Shown: piece by piece, positions 18,877-28,015 of the stretch | How the letters are laid out: every line of letters begins with the position of its first letter | How positions within the stretch are numbered: the first letter of the stretch is position 1 | Origin: Amphibacillus marinus | GTDB taxonomy: Bacteria; Bacillota; Bacilli; Bacillales; Amphibacillaceae | Assembly (NCBI RefSeq): GCF_900110345.1 | Contig: NZ_FODJ01000003.1 | Coordinates: 62,001 to 126,000 of the forward strand | DNA length: 64,000 bases | Direction: 5' to 3' | Notes under the pieces: model-generated | The model's input: the letters and a program-made list of their open reading frames with translations, nothing else | Database searches by the model: none | Told to the model about the DNA's origin: nothing | Position numbers and translations under genes: made by a program

Positions 18877-20052
18877 ATGAAAATTATCAATGAAGCAATT
18901 GATTTAGTGAAAGAAAATATTCGAGATTATGGGATGTATATTGCCTTATTTATTATTATGTTTACCTTTAATTTGATGACCAATGGGATGTTTATGTCAT
19001 CGCGTAATATTAGTAACTTGTTAGATTCAGCTGGCTATATTGCTGTATTGGCTGTCGGGATGACTTTAGTTATTGTTATCCGCCATATTGATTTATCAGT
19101 TGGCTATGTCGCTGGTTTTTTGGGTGCAATTGCGGCTATGTTATTGATGCAACAAGGTTTACCTGTCTATATCGTTATTCCAATCATATTAGTACTGGGA
19201 CTAGTAGTTGGTTTGTTTAATGGTTTCTTAATTGCTCAGCTTGGGATTCCGGCATTTGTAGCGTCCTTGGCTGGCATGCTAATCTTCCGTGGAGCATTAC
19301 TTCAGGTTACTGAAGGAACAGGAACAATTATTGTGCAAAATGCATCATTTAACGCATTGGGGAATGGTTTTATTCCTTCACTTGCTCAGATTAGTGAGCG
19401 CCACTTACTCACTTTAATTGTAGGGTTAATCGGCATTATTTTTTATTTTTACGGAGAATTTAAAACACGCCATGATAAGAAAAAATATAATTTTGAAGTT
19501 GTCTCAAACAGTATTTTCGTTTTAAAATTGGTGTTTGTTTCGGCAATTATTGGTTACATTACTTGGATTTTAGCGGGCTATAACGGCTTCTCATGGACAG
19601 TTGTTATTGTTCTGTTAGTCACAATGGTCTATCACTTTATTTCCAATCGAACGGTACTAGGTCGCCAGATTTATGCCGTCGGAAGCAATCCTGAAGCTGC
19701 GCATCTAAGCGGGATTAATGTTAAGAAGATTACTTATCTCGTAATGGCTTCAATGTCAATGCTAGCGACTTTATCAGGTATTCTTTATACTGCGCGTTTA
19801 CAGTCAGCAACGACAACAGCTGGGATGCTGTTTGAGTTAGATGCAATTGCTGCCGCATATGTTGGTGGTGTATCTTCTGCTGGTGGTGTCGGTAAGGTTA
19901 CCGGAGCCATTATTGGTGCAATTGTTATGGCGTCATTAACAAATGGGATGAACCTACTTGGTGTAGGAATCTCCTATCAATATATGATCCGCGGTGGTGT
20001 TTTAGCAGGAGCAGTCATTTTTGATGTCATTACTCGAAAAAAAGGTAAATAG
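18877..20052 (+). CDS. gguB: Monosaccharide ABC transporter permease (GguB/MmsB/XylH-like)
   Basis: The 391-residue protein has about ten membrane helices. It carries the family motifs RHIDLSVGYVAGF and AVGSNPEAAHLSGINVKKITY. The second is the cytoplasmic loop that meets the ATPase, followed by AAYVGGVSSAGGVGKVTGA. An extra charged cytoplasmic loop with two helices after residue 190 (EFKTRHDKKKYNFEV) is typical of the GguB/MmsB subgroup. AGGAGGG lies upstream. It completes the chvE-gguA-gguB importer. Confidence 0.93.
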   Translation: MKIINEAIDLVKENIRDYGMYIALFIIMFTFNLMTNGMFMSSRNISNLLDSAGYIAVLAVGMTLVIVIRHIDLSVGYVAGFLGAIAAMLLMQQGLPVYIVIPIILVLGLVVGLFNGFLIAQLGIPAFVASLAGMLIFRGALLQVTEGTGTIIVQNASFNALGNGFIPSLAQISERHLLTLIVGLIGIIFYFYGEFKTRHDKKKYNFEVVSNSIFVLKLVFVSAIIGYITWILAGYNGFSWTVVIVLLVTMVYHFISNRTVLGRQIYAVGSNPEAAHLSGINVKKITYLVMASMSMLATLSGILYTARLQSATTTAGMLFELDAIAAAYVGGVSSAGGVGKVTGAIIGAIVMASLTNGMNLLGVGISYQYMIRGGVLAGAVIFDVITRKKGK

Positions 20053-20061
20053 TAGACGCAC

Positions 20062-20095
20062 AGAGGGCTCATTATGGTCCCTCTCTTTCTGTTTA
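20062..20095 (+). terminator. Probable terminator of the chvE-gguAB operon
   Basis: AGAGGG and CCCTCT arms are separated by 11 bases and followed by the imperfect T-rich tail CTTTCTGTTT. Confidence 0.5.
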
Positions 20096-20111
20096 TAGCG
20101 ACATAGGAAAT

Positions 20112-20179
20112 TGTAAACGCAATAACAAGAATGCTCTTGCCGAAGGTGATTAAACAGTGCTATGATAATAGCGCTTACA
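20112..20179 (+). promoter_or_regulatory. Promoter with two cre-like boxes upstream of the sugar-sensor operon
   Basis: -35 TTGCCG (20137-20142), an 18-base spacer and -10 TATGAT (20161-20166). TGTAAACGCAATAA (20112-20125) and TAATAGCGCTTACA (20166-20179) each match the cre consensus at 12 of 14 positions with the central CG intact. One lies upstream of the promoter and one at the transcription start. Confidence 0.5.
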
Positions 20180-20210
20180 ACAGAAGTTAACTGCAAGAGG
20201 GGTGAAAAGA

Positions 20211-21188
20211 TTGCGCAAAATCATGCATATGACGTTTATTCTAATATTTGGTGTGCTTGGTTACTTTACCTTTACATCTGCTCGGCAATTTGTTCAATCT
20301 GATTGGCAGGAACCAATGCCAATTAATGAGGTAACCCAGCAGTATCGTCTTGTTTTAATTACCCAAGATATTGATACGCCTTTTTGGAATGAAGTTGCAG
20401 TTGGCGCTCATGCACAGGCTAATCTTGATGACGTCATTATTGAAGTGCTCGGCAACTACGGTCGGAATGAAGAGGTTTTTTTACGTAATTTAGAGCTTGC
20501 TATCTATGCTAAGGTCGATGGTATCATTGTCCAAGGATTAGATACCGATGAATTTAAGGAGTTAACCAAAATAAAAGCTGCTTTCTACGGTATCCCGATT
20601 ATTACGATTGCCCATGATGTGGCAATGGAGGAAAGCTTACGCCGAACCTACGTTGGGTCACCACAGTATGAGGCTGGTCAATTAATTGCTCAGCAGCTTG
20701 TTAGCGATATGGGGGAGCAAGGTGAAGTCATTTTATTTGCAAATGAGAAAAACCACTCCTTCCAACAAGAAAGAGGAGCCGGTATTGAGTCTGTGCTGGC
20801 ACAGTATGCCAATATAACGGTAATTAAAGCTGAGACAACAGATGTAAGAGAGGACATCCTCGCAACAACGCAGCAGCTATTAAATGATTACCCCCAAATC
20901 AAGGGCTTTATTTCAATAGATGCTAATTTGACAGCAGGCTTAATTCAAGAGATTAGTAGAAGACGACAGGTTGATTCATTATACATTTATAGCTTTGATG
21001 ATCATGCTGACATTCAACCCTTACTCAGTCAAAAAAGAATTAACGCGGTAATTGCTCAGGATCCAGTGGCTATGGGCAGGACAAGTGTGCAGGTCATGAT
21101 TGAATGGCTTAAAGGGGAGACGGTACCGCTTGATTCTGAAGGGTATTTTACCGACATAAGTATTTTAAAGGCGGTCGATGAATCATGA
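20211..21188 (+). CDS. Membrane-anchored periplasmic-binding-fold sugar sensor (XylFII-like)
   Basis: The 325-residue protein has one N-terminal membrane helix (residues about 5-22) without a lipobox or cleavage site. A type I periplasmic-binding domain follows (LVLITQDIDTPFWNEVAVGA, VDGIIVQGLDTDEF, IYSFDDHADIQPLL, AVIAQDPVAMGR). It lacks a DNA-binding domain, so it is not a LacI repressor. Placed directly upstream of a LytS-type kinase it matches clostridial XylFII, which binds xylose and controls LytS. The TTG start at 20211 has AGAGGGG at the right distance; an in-frame GTG at 20202 does not. The sugar is unknown. Confidence 0.85.
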   Translation: MRKIMHMTFILIFGVLGYFTFTSARQFVQSDWQEPMPINEVTQQYRLVLITQDIDTPFWNEVAVGAHAQANLDDVIIEVLGNYGRNEEVFLRNLELAIYAKVDGIIVQGLDTDEFKELTKIKAAFYGIPIITIAHDVAMEESLRRTYVGSPQYEAGQLIAQQLVSDMGEQGEVILFANEKNHSFQQERGAGIESVLAQYANITVIKAETTDVREDILATTQQLLNDYPQIKGFISIDANLTAGLIQEISRRRQVDSLYIYSFDDHADIQPLLSQKRINAVIAQDPVAMGRTSVQVMIEWLKGETVPLDSEGYFTDISILKAVDES

Positions 21189-22618
21189 CCACGATTCAAA
21201 AGAAGATTATTACCCTTACGACCATTATGTTGTTAGTCATGCTGACAATCTGGTTAATGATGACCTTTTATAATCGCCAAAGCCTAGATAAATATAATGG
21301 CATCTTACAGCGTTATCTTGTTTTGAACGATGTTAATGAGACGAGTCAACAACTCCTTACTGAACTTAATAATTATTTAACTGCACCTTCAGAACAAATT
21401 ATTGCTAGCATTGAAGAACATAAAGCCGAGCTAGGGTCTAATGAGCAAGAGGTTTGGTCCTTGGCCCACGTGGAGAATCAGTTTGATATTACCAACTACA
21501 TTAACTTAATGGATAGTTTAATTGAAACAATTGACCGTTCAATAATTCTTGATCGACAGCAGGATCCAGAGGCAGCCTTAAGTGAATTTACCGATGCCAC
21601 TCGGATTACCAATTACATCTCGGAAACAACGCTTGCCCTTGTTGATCAAGAGTTGAAGACATATGACACATTTTATCGAAGTATCATTGAGCAATCTGCC
21701 GCACTTAACCAGTTTGGTATCTGGTTACTACTATGGCTTACCTTTAGCTTGATCGTCGTTACCTATACGCTTTCTAGGAGTATCACACGACCGATTAATC
21801 AACTAACTGAAGCAGCCAATGCATTATCGCGAGGGGAATTCGATTCTGAGGTAGAAGTCGATTCAAATGACGAAATTTCCTTTTTAGCAAGGACCTTTAA
21901 CCGGATGCGGATTAACATTAATACATTAATATCAGAAATTCAATTGAAGGCTCAGCTAGAAAAAGAATTGCAAGAAAGCAAACTCCTTTTGCAGGAAAGT
22001 CAGTTCAAAAGCTTACAAAGCCAAATTAATCCACATTTCTTATTTAATACACTGAACACGATTTCTAAAAAGGCTTATTTAGAACAGGCGTTAGAAACAA
22101 GTGATCTGCTTGTCAATATTGCTGGCTTACTACGCTATAACCTTAAACAATTGGACCGATCGGTAACGCTCTATGATGAAGTAACTGTGCTAAAGCAATA
22201 TATTGATATTCAACGGGCACGCTTTACTGATCGATTGAACTTTTTTGAGCAAATAGATGAGCAATTGCTGACAGTTCCAATTCCAGCGTTAACGATTCAA
22301 CCAATTATTGAAAATGCTATTATTCATGCGATCGAGCCTAATGAGGATGGCGGTAATATTTATTTCCGCATTGCCGATCAGGATGATCGTGTTTTAATTG
22401 AGATAGAAGACAATGGCCCGGGTATGAGCAAAGAGAAGATAGAACAGCTTCTGTCTGGTTCAATCATGCCTAAGGAAGGTCACTCGACGGGAATTGGGTT
22501 TACCAATGTTGTGAAACGCTTAAGGATTTTTTATAATTGTGACCATTTAATTGAAATCCAAAGTGAGTTAAACAAAGGAACCACCATTTCATTACGTCTG
22601 CCTAAGCAAAGGGGTTGA
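21185..22618 (+). CDS. LytS/YesM-type sensor histidine kinase
   Basis: The 477-residue kinase has membrane helices near residues 8-27 and 176-198, separated by an all-helical extracellular region. A HAMP domain (SRSITRPINQLTEAANALSR) is followed by the phosphoacceptor motif LQSQINPHFLFNTLNTISKK. The ATP-binding domain has PIIENAIIHAIEP and IEDNGPGM. It overlaps the upstream receptor gene by 4 bases (ATGA). That coupling and order are the same as in the XylFII-LytS-YesN three-component system, where the receptor stabilises a kinase dimer when sugar is bound. Confidence 0.91.
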   Translation: MTTIQKKIITLTTIMLLVMLTIWLMMTFYNRQSLDKYNGILQRYLVLNDVNETSQQLLTELNNYLTAPSEQIIASIEEHKAELGSNEQEVWSLAHVENQFDITNYINLMDSLIETIDRSIILDRQQDPEAALSEFTDATRITNYISETTLALVDQELKTYDTFYRSIIEQSAALNQFGIWLLLWLTFSLIVVTYTLSRSITRPINQLTEAANALSRGEFDSEVEVDSNDEISFLARTFNRMRININTLISEIQLKAQLEKELQESKLLLQESQFKSLQSQINPHFLFNTLNTISKKAYLEQALETSDLLVNIAGLLRYNLKQLDRSVTLYDEVTVLKQYIDIQRARFTDRLNFFEQIDEQLLTVPIPALTIQPIIENAIIHAIEPNEDGGNIYFRIADQDDRVLIEIEDNGPGMSKEKIEQLLSGSIMPKEGHSTGIGFTNVVKRLRIFYNCDHLIEIQSELNKGTTISLRLPKQRG

Positions 22619-22623
22619 GGAGA

Positions 22624-24159
22624 ATGATCAGCGTATTAATCGTCGACGATGAAGAGATTGAGCGCACCAGCATGTCGTTAATCTTGTCGAAGGCTTTTCC
22701 CAAGCTTGAGATTAAACTAGCGAAAAATGGGAAGTCAGCTATTGAAATAGCGAATAGCTTTCAACCAGATTTAATTTTAATGGACATTAAAATGCCGGGT
22801 ATGAATGGCTTAGAGGCGATTAAGCAAATTAAGCAAAGCCAGGAGCGCACAAAGTTTATTATGGTGACAGCCTATGATACGTTCGCCTATGCCAAGGAAG
22901 CCATTAAGCTTGGGGCTACGGATTATATTTTAAAGCCCAGTAAGGTAACTGAAATTACCGCAACAATTGGGCAAGTTATTGAGCAAATTGAGGCTGAACA
23001 AAAGGAGGCGGATGCGCGCCAGCTTGAACTGATTAACTACGAACGATCTAAACGTGTTCTTGAGACGGATATGGTTACTCAACTTTTATTTGACCATGTG
23101 CACGATGTCCATGTTGATATGCTGATGGAAATGCTAAATGTTAGCAAAACAAGGGAGAGTTTTGTGTTTGTTGTTCTATTACCTGAAGGGCTAGAAAGTA
23201 AGTATCCAGCTCTTTTACGGAAAATTAAGCAAATTGATAATGTCTGGGTTGGCGCTCTATCCGGTCGTCATTTTCCTGTCATTGTTTTTCGTAATGAGCA
23301 AAGCTTCCGTGCTCAGGCAATTGCAATTGTTAGGCAAGCGTTGCCACCAGCAGATCAGCAACTTGAACCGGGTTGGTCAATTGGGATTGGTCAAGTACAC
23401 CAATTAATGGATGAAATTAAGCGTTCCTATCAGCAGGGGCTAATTGCTGGATTAGATCAGACGAGAGCCAATCAGTATCGCTTTTATGAGGATTTATCCC
23501 TTGGCCAGAATAGCTGTGATCAGTTGTTAGAGAAATACCGAACCAAGGATTTCTTCGATCATGTCAGATTAGGGCGTTGGGAGGAAATTCAGCAAAGGCT
23601 AACACTCTTAATCCAATGTTTTCAAAAAGAAGATTATCCAATACAGGTTGTTCAGCAACGGATGTTAGAAATGGTGTGGCTAATTGGCCGTATCCTAGAT
23701 GAAATGGATATTAAGATGACGTGGGCTTCGGTCACCTTTCAAAGTCAATCCTATCAACAGCTCTCACGTGAGTTAGGGTTGTATTTAAGCCAATTAAAAG
23801 GGAATCATGCGCGTTATATTCAAAGCATGGAACGTGATAGTATGCATCAAATCAAGCATTACATTATGCAATTTTCACATGAGGATATTTCCCTTGATCT
23901 TCTAGCAGATAAGATGGGGCTAAGCCCGATTTATATCAGTAAAATGTTTAAAGAAAAGCTCGGCATTAATTATATTGAGTTTTTAACTGAATGCCGTATT
24001 GAGAAGGCAAAGCAATTGTTAGCTGACCCTGAGAAAAGTATTAAGGCAATTACTTTTGATATTGGTTATCACGATCCAAATTATTTTAGTAAAGTCTTTA
24101 AACGGCAAACTGGGCTGTCACCGAAGCAATATCGCGTGCAAATTGGATTATTAGGATAA
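22624..24159 (+). CDS. YesN-type AraC-family response regulator
   Basis: The 511-residue protein has a receiver at residues 1-120 with Asp54 in LILMDIKMPG and Lys in DYILKPSK. A middle region of about 260 residues is typical of long YesN proteins. A C-terminal AraC domain (LADKMGLSPIYISKMFKEKL, DIGYHDPNYFSKVFKRQTGL) completes it. It is the output partner of the LytS-type kinase 5 bases upstream and probably activates chvE-gguAB and/or the following lipoprotein gene. The ATG at 22624 has AAAGGGG 9 bases upstream; a TTG at 22615 has no proper site. Confidence 0.92.
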   Translation: MISVLIVDDEEIERTSMSLILSKAFPKLEIKLAKNGKSAIEIANSFQPDLILMDIKMPGMNGLEAIKQIKQSQERTKFIMVTAYDTFAYAKEAIKLGATDYILKPSKVTEITATIGQVIEQIEAEQKEADARQLELINYERSKRVLETDMVTQLLFDHVHDVHVDMLMEMLNVSKTRESFVFVVLLPEGLESKYPALLRKIKQIDNVWVGALSGRHFPVIVFRNEQSFRAQAIAIVRQALPPADQQLEPGWSIGIGQVHQLMDEIKRSYQQGLIAGLDQTRANQYRFYEDLSLGQNSCDQLLEKYRTKDFFDHVRLGRWEEIQQRLTLLIQCFQKEDYPIQVVQQRMLEMVWLIGRILDEMDIKMTWASVTFQSQSYQQLSRELGLYLSQLKGNHARYIQSMERDSMHQIKHYIMQFSHEDISLDLLADKMGLSPIYISKMFKEKLGINYIEFLTECRIEKAKQLLADPEKSIKAITFDIGYHDPNYFSKVFKRQTGLSPKQYRVQIGLLG

Positions 24160-24173
24160 GGAGGTGCATGTGG

Positions 24174-25247
24174 ATGAGGGCAACCTTACTTTTGTTTATC
24201 GGCTATATCGTTATTTTGTTGGGATGTGAGCAAAACGAGGATACTTTACCAATAATTCCAGATGATCTTCCTGACGAACAGATTGGGCACGATCAGTCTG
24301 ACGACAACGGCTCAATAACCATTGGCTTATCAATGGACACCTTAATTGAGGAACGATGGAAAAAAGACCGTGATATGTTCAAAGAAGCAGTAGAAGCATT
24401 GGGAGCTCAGGTCATTATTAAAGCGGCTAATGGTAATGATGCTTTGCAGGTGACACAAGCAGAGACAATGATTAGTCAAGGGGTTGATTTACTTGTTTTA
24501 GTCCCTCACAATGCCGAAGCAGCAGCAACGATTGTCGGGAAAGCGCAAATGGCTGAGATTCCGGTCATTTCGTATGATCGCTTAGTAAAAAATGCTAATG
24601 TTGATTTGTACATCTCCTTTGATAATGAGCAGGTTGGTATGCTTCAGGCTGAATGGGTCACTGACCTTGTTCCAACTGGTAAATATGTTTATATTGGCGG
24701 AGCAGCAACCGATAATAATGCCCATTTAATGAAAGAGGGTGTCTTCTCAGTTTTACAGCCACTAATTGAACAAGGGGACATAACTGTCGTTTACGATCAA
24801 TGGACAGAAGCGTGGACACCGGTTAATGCCAAGCGAAATATGCAGGCAGCCCTAGAAGCCAACTACAATGATATCGATGCAGTCATCGCAGCAAATGATG
24901 CCACAGCAGGCGGTGTCATTGAAGCATTAGCTGAACAAGGACTAGCAGGAAAGATCCCTGTTGCTGGTCAGGATGCTGAATTGGCAGGGATTCAAAGGGT
25001 TTACACTGGGAAGCAGGCCATGACAGTCTATAAGTCAATTAGAGAATTAACAGAACAAGCAGCTGACATTGCTGTCAAAATGGCTCGAGGCGAGCAAATT
25101 GAAACCGAGCTAACGATCAATAATGGCAAAAAAGATGTCCCCACTGTTTATTTAACACCAGTCCCAGTTCATAAGGATAATATTTATGAGACCATTATTG
25201 CTGATGGATTTCATAGTGAGACTGAGATTTTTGTTGATGATAGATAA
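24174..25247 (+). CDS. Second XylF-like sugar-binding lipoprotein
   Basis: The 357-residue lipoprotein has the lipobox VILLGC. The XylF pattern follows: GLSMDTLIEERWKKDRDMFK, QGVDLLVLVPHNAEAAATIV, VISYDRLVKNANVDLYISFD, DAVIAANDATAGGVIEAL and VAGQDAELAGIQRVYTGKQAMTVYK. It is closer to classical xylose-binding XylF than the ChvE-type protein at 16074. It is the last gene of the sensor operon, with no permease of its own. It probably feeds the same GguAB channel or gives it a second specificity. The ATG at 24174 lies 9 bases after AGGAGG. Confidence 0.88.
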   Translation: MRATLLLFIGYIVILLGCEQNEDTLPIIPDDLPDEQIGHDQSDDNGSITIGLSMDTLIEERWKKDRDMFKEAVEALGAQVIIKAANGNDALQVTQAETMISQGVDLLVLVPHNAEAAATIVGKAQMAEIPVISYDRLVKNANVDLYISFDNEQVGMLQAEWVTDLVPTGKYVYIGGAATDNNAHLMKEGVFSVLQPLIEQGDITVVYDQWTEAWTPVNAKRNMQAALEANYNDIDAVIAANDATAGGVIEALAEQGLAGKIPVAGQDAELAGIQRVYTGKQAMTVYKSIRELTEQAADIAVKMARGEQIETELTINNGKKDVPTVYLTPVPVHKDNIYETIIADGFHSETEIFVDDR

Positions 25248-25251
25248 TATG

Positions 25252-25294
25252 ATCGCTCTTATTTGCGGCACAGCGCTGATAAGGGTGATTTTTT
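25252..25294 (+). terminator. Terminator of the sugar-sensor operon
   Basis: ATCGCTCTTAT pairs with ATAAGGGTGAT over 11 bases with wobble pairs, and an inner GCGG..GCGC region lies between. Six T follow. Confidence 0.75.
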
Positions 25295-25330
25295 GTTAGG
25301 TGAGGCGGAGGATTAGTAGCTAGGGCACAA

Positions 25331-25745
25331 ATGAGAGCGAAACCCGCCGTAATAGGAGCGAAAATCTGAAAATAAGAGCGAACTTAGCTCGAATGCGTGC
25401 GAACGCACTCAAATACGAGCGAACGCTCCCAAAGGTTGTGATATCGCACTCAAGTAGTGGAGAATCGCACTTAAATGAAAATGAGGGCGAAACCCACCCG
25501 AATAGGAGCGAAAATTTGAAAATAAGAGCGAACGTAGCTCGAATGCGTGCGAACGCACTCAAATACGAGCGAACGCTCCCAAAGGTTGTGACATCGCACT
25601 CAAGTAGTGGAGAATCGCACTTAAATGAAAATGAGAGCGAAACCCACCCGAATAGGAGCGAAAATTTGAAAATAAGAGCGAACTTAGCTCGAATGCGTGC
25701 GAACGCACCTAAATATGAGCGAACGCTCCCAACGAGTGTGAGGTC
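25331..25745. repeat. 150-bp tandem repeat with a GAGCGAA core
   Basis: There are 2.75 nearly identical copies with starts near 25331, 25481 and 25631 (exact 150-base steps of GCGAAACCC at 25337, 25487 and 25637). Inside each copy GAGCG/GTGCG cores recur every 20-21 bases (25335, 25356, 25376, 25397, 25417). Because 150 is a multiple of 3, both strands stay open and show protein-like but highly repetitive reading frames, which I regard as spurious. It lies between the sensor-operon terminator and the AEC gene. Confidence 0.93.
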
Positions 25746-25830
25746 CCCCACAAATTGACCGGACATTTTAATTTTTACCTATTAATGCTATCCTTAATGT
25801 AAAGAGCATTATCAAGACAGGGGGAGAACG

Positions 25831-26754
25831 TTGACAGAATTATTAATTATATTAAGAGAGATTATTGGTCCAGTTTTTGTTATTATGTTACTTGGCTTTA
25901 TTATGCAAATCAAGTTTAAGCTCGATCTATCTACCTTAGCAAAGGTGAATATTTACTTTTTGGCGCCAGGCTTTATTTTTAATGCTTTATACCATATTGA
26001 ACTATCAGCTAGTCTATTCGGTCCGGCTATTTTATTCTTTGTTCTTTATATTATCATCATGTTTATCATTGCACAGCTATCAGGGAAATTGTTAAATCTT
26101 AATAAAAATAAGCGGACGATTTTTACAAATAGTGCGATGTTTTTTAATTCAGGTAACTATGGTGTGCCAGTAAATGACCTTGTATTTTACGGTAATCCAT
26201 ATGCCACATCGATTCAGGTTGTTGCGTTAACATTTCAAAACATGTTTATCTTCTCATATGGTGTTTTCTCGCTAAGAGCCTCGCAAAAAGGGGCATTGAC
26301 AGCATTGCTAGGTTATTTCCGAATGCCTGTCCTATATGGACTTGTGTTTGGGGTGCTATTCAATTTACTCAATATAGATTTACCTGATTTGATTTTAACT
26401 CCAGCTGGCTATGTTGCAAATGCAATGATTGCAATGGCATTGTTTACCTTAGGTGCTCAGGTAGCAATTATTAAATTATCAACAGGATTAAAAACGGTTT
26501 ACTTTAGCTTGTTATTGCGCCTAATAATTGGACCGCTGGTAGCCCTCGGGTTAATTTATTCATTCGGTTTATCTGGAATAATGGCCCAGGCGTTATTTAT
26601 TGCTTCGGCAATGCCAACCTCAGTTAATACAGCAATTATTGCTCAGGAATATAGTGACCACCCGGATTTTGCAGCACAAATTGTGCTGTTTTCAACCTTA
26701 TTTAGTGCAATAACTGTTACAATAGTAATTTACTTGGCTCGGGTGTTATTTTAA
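25831..26754 (+). CDS. AEC-family permease (auxin efflux carrier type)
   Basis: The 307-residue protein has about ten membrane helices in two five-helix halves. The segment FTNSAMFFNSGNYGVPVNDLVFY is the conserved NxGNxG-type crossover, and IASAMPTSVNTAIIAQEY is the second-half crossover. The family exports or exchanges organic acids and related anions; the substrate cannot be assigned. It starts with TTG behind GGGGGAG. No clear partner: the next gene, 15 bases on, is an rRNA methyltransferase. Confidence 0.88.
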   Translation: MTELLIILREIIGPVFVIMLLGFIMQIKFKLDLSTLAKVNIYFLAPGFIFNALYHIELSASLFGPAILFFVLYIIIMFIIAQLSGKLLNLNKNKRTIFTNSAMFFNSGNYGVPVNDLVFYGNPYATSIQVVALTFQNMFIFSYGVFSLRASQKGALTALLGYFRMPVLYGLVFGVLFNLLNIDLPDLILTPAGYVANAMIAMALFTLGAQVAIIKLSTGLKTVYFSLLLRLIIGPLVALGLIYSFGLSGIMAQALFIASAMPTSVNTAIIAQEYSDHPDFAAQIVLFSTLFSAITVTIVIYLARVLF

Positions 26755-26769
26755 TTTAAAAAAGATAGG

Positions 26770-27966
26770 ATGAAACAAATGCAGAAGGTGACGGTTAGGG
26801 ACAAATTTATCACTAAATATCAAAAGGGTTATCCACAATTGTTTGCAGATGCTCTTGAAGGTCTTAACCAGCTGAAATATGAGGGAGAGACCATTGATCT
26901 TGTTGATAAAAGTGGCGACTTTATCGCACGTGGCTATTATGGCCGAGACAATAAAGGCTATGGTTGGGTGCTTACTGCCAATAAAGAAGAGCAAATTAAT
27001 TTTGCCTTTTTTAGCGGGAAAATAGCTGAGGCCTTTGCCAAACGAGCTCAGCTGCTAGCAAGTCAAGAAACAACTGCCTTTCGTATCTTTAATGGTGAGG
27101 GGGATGGAATTGGTGGTTTATCAATTGATTATTATGCAGAATACCTTTTAGTCACTTGGTATAGTGAAGGGATTTACCACTTTAAGCAGGAGATAATTGA
27201 AGCCATTCAGGATGTGCTACAGGTAGCAGGTATCTATGAGAAGAAGCGTTTTGATACTGGGGGAAAGTATTTAGGTGATGATGATTTTGTTACTGGTCAG
27301 CGCGCACAATTCCCTCTTATCGTTAAAGAAAACGGACTGCAATTTGCAACTTATTTAAATGATGGTCCAATGACCGGGATTTTTCTCGATCAAAGACAAG
27401 TGAGACAAACGATTCGCGATCATTATGCAGCTGGAAAAACAGTTCTAAATACGTTCTCCTACACTGGAGCCTTCTCAGTCTATGCAGCGATGGGCGGCGC
27501 AGCCAAAACCGTTAGTGTGGATTTGGCAAATCGTAGTCAGCCTAAAACAATTGAACAGTTTCAATTAAATGGGATTAATGAGACGAAGCATGAAATCCGT
27601 GTTATGGATGTGTTTAATTATTTTAAATATGCAGTAAAAAAAGAGTTGAAATTTGACCTTGTTATTGTTGATCCACCCAGCTTTGCACGTTCAAAAAAAC
27701 GTGTTTTTAGTGTGACAAAGAATTATGTGGAATTGCTAGCAGATGTGATTAATGTGACTGAAGAAAATGGTGTCATTGTTGCCTCTACCAACTCTAGTGC
27801 GATCTCAGTGCAAAAGTTTAAGCAATTTATAAAACAAGCCTTTGCTAAGCAAGGTATAAGCTATAATATTGAAAGAACGTTTAATTTGCCTGAAGATTTT
27901 GCTTACCATCCGCAATATGCGGATGGTAACTATTTAAAGGTGCTATTCATTCGAAAACTAAGCTAA
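26770..27966 (+). CDS. rlmI: 23S rRNA (cytosine-C5) methyltransferase, RlmI-like
   Basis: The 398-residue enzyme has an N-terminal PUA domain (residues about 5-80, ending FIARGYYGRDNKGYGWVLT). A class I SAM-dependent domain follows: VLNTFSYTGAFSVYAAMGGA is motif I, SVDLANRS is the acidic loop and VIVDPPSFARSKKRVFSV is motif IV. It lacks the second catalytic Cys of RsmB-type enzymes, as RlmI/YwbD proteins do. It probably modifies one cytosine of 23S rRNA. The start is not certain: an ATG at 26779 is also possible and the ribosome binding site is weak. Confidence 0.88.
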   Translation: MKQMQKVTVRDKFITKYQKGYPQLFADALEGLNQLKYEGETIDLVDKSGDFIARGYYGRDNKGYGWVLTANKEEQINFAFFSGKIAEAFAKRAQLLASQETTAFRIFNGEGDGIGGLSIDYYAEYLLVTWYSEGIYHFKQEIIEAIQDVLQVAGIYEKKRFDTGGKYLGDDDFVTGQRAQFPLIVKENGLQFATYLNDGPMTGIFLDQRQVRQTIRDHYAAGKTVLNTFSYTGAFSVYAAMGGAAKTVSVDLANRSQPKTIEQFQLNGINETKHEIRVMDVFNYFKYAVKKELKFDLVIVDPPSFARSKKRVFSVTKNYVELLADVINVTEENGVIVASTNSSAISVQKFKQFIKQAFAKQGISYNIERTFNLPEDFAYHPQYADGNYLKVLFIRKLS

Positions 27967-27977
27967 TATTTGTTAAA

Positions 27978-28012
27978 GGTGGACAGCTGCTCTGTGCTTG
28001 TCCACCATTTTA
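27978..28012. terminator. Bidirectional terminator between convergent genes
   Basis: Perfect 8-base arms GGTGGACA (27978-27985) and TGTCCACC (27999-28006) are followed by ATTTTAT on the plus strand. Confidence 0.7.
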
Positions 28013-28015
28013 TCA

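Noticed and set aside
20211-21188. LacI-type repressor
   Set aside because: The N-terminus is a membrane helix, not a DNA-binding domain.
25320-25766. Open frames of about 120-150 codons on both strands across array B
   Set aside because: They consist only of the 150-base repeat, have no ribosome binding site and stay open because the unit length is a multiple of three.
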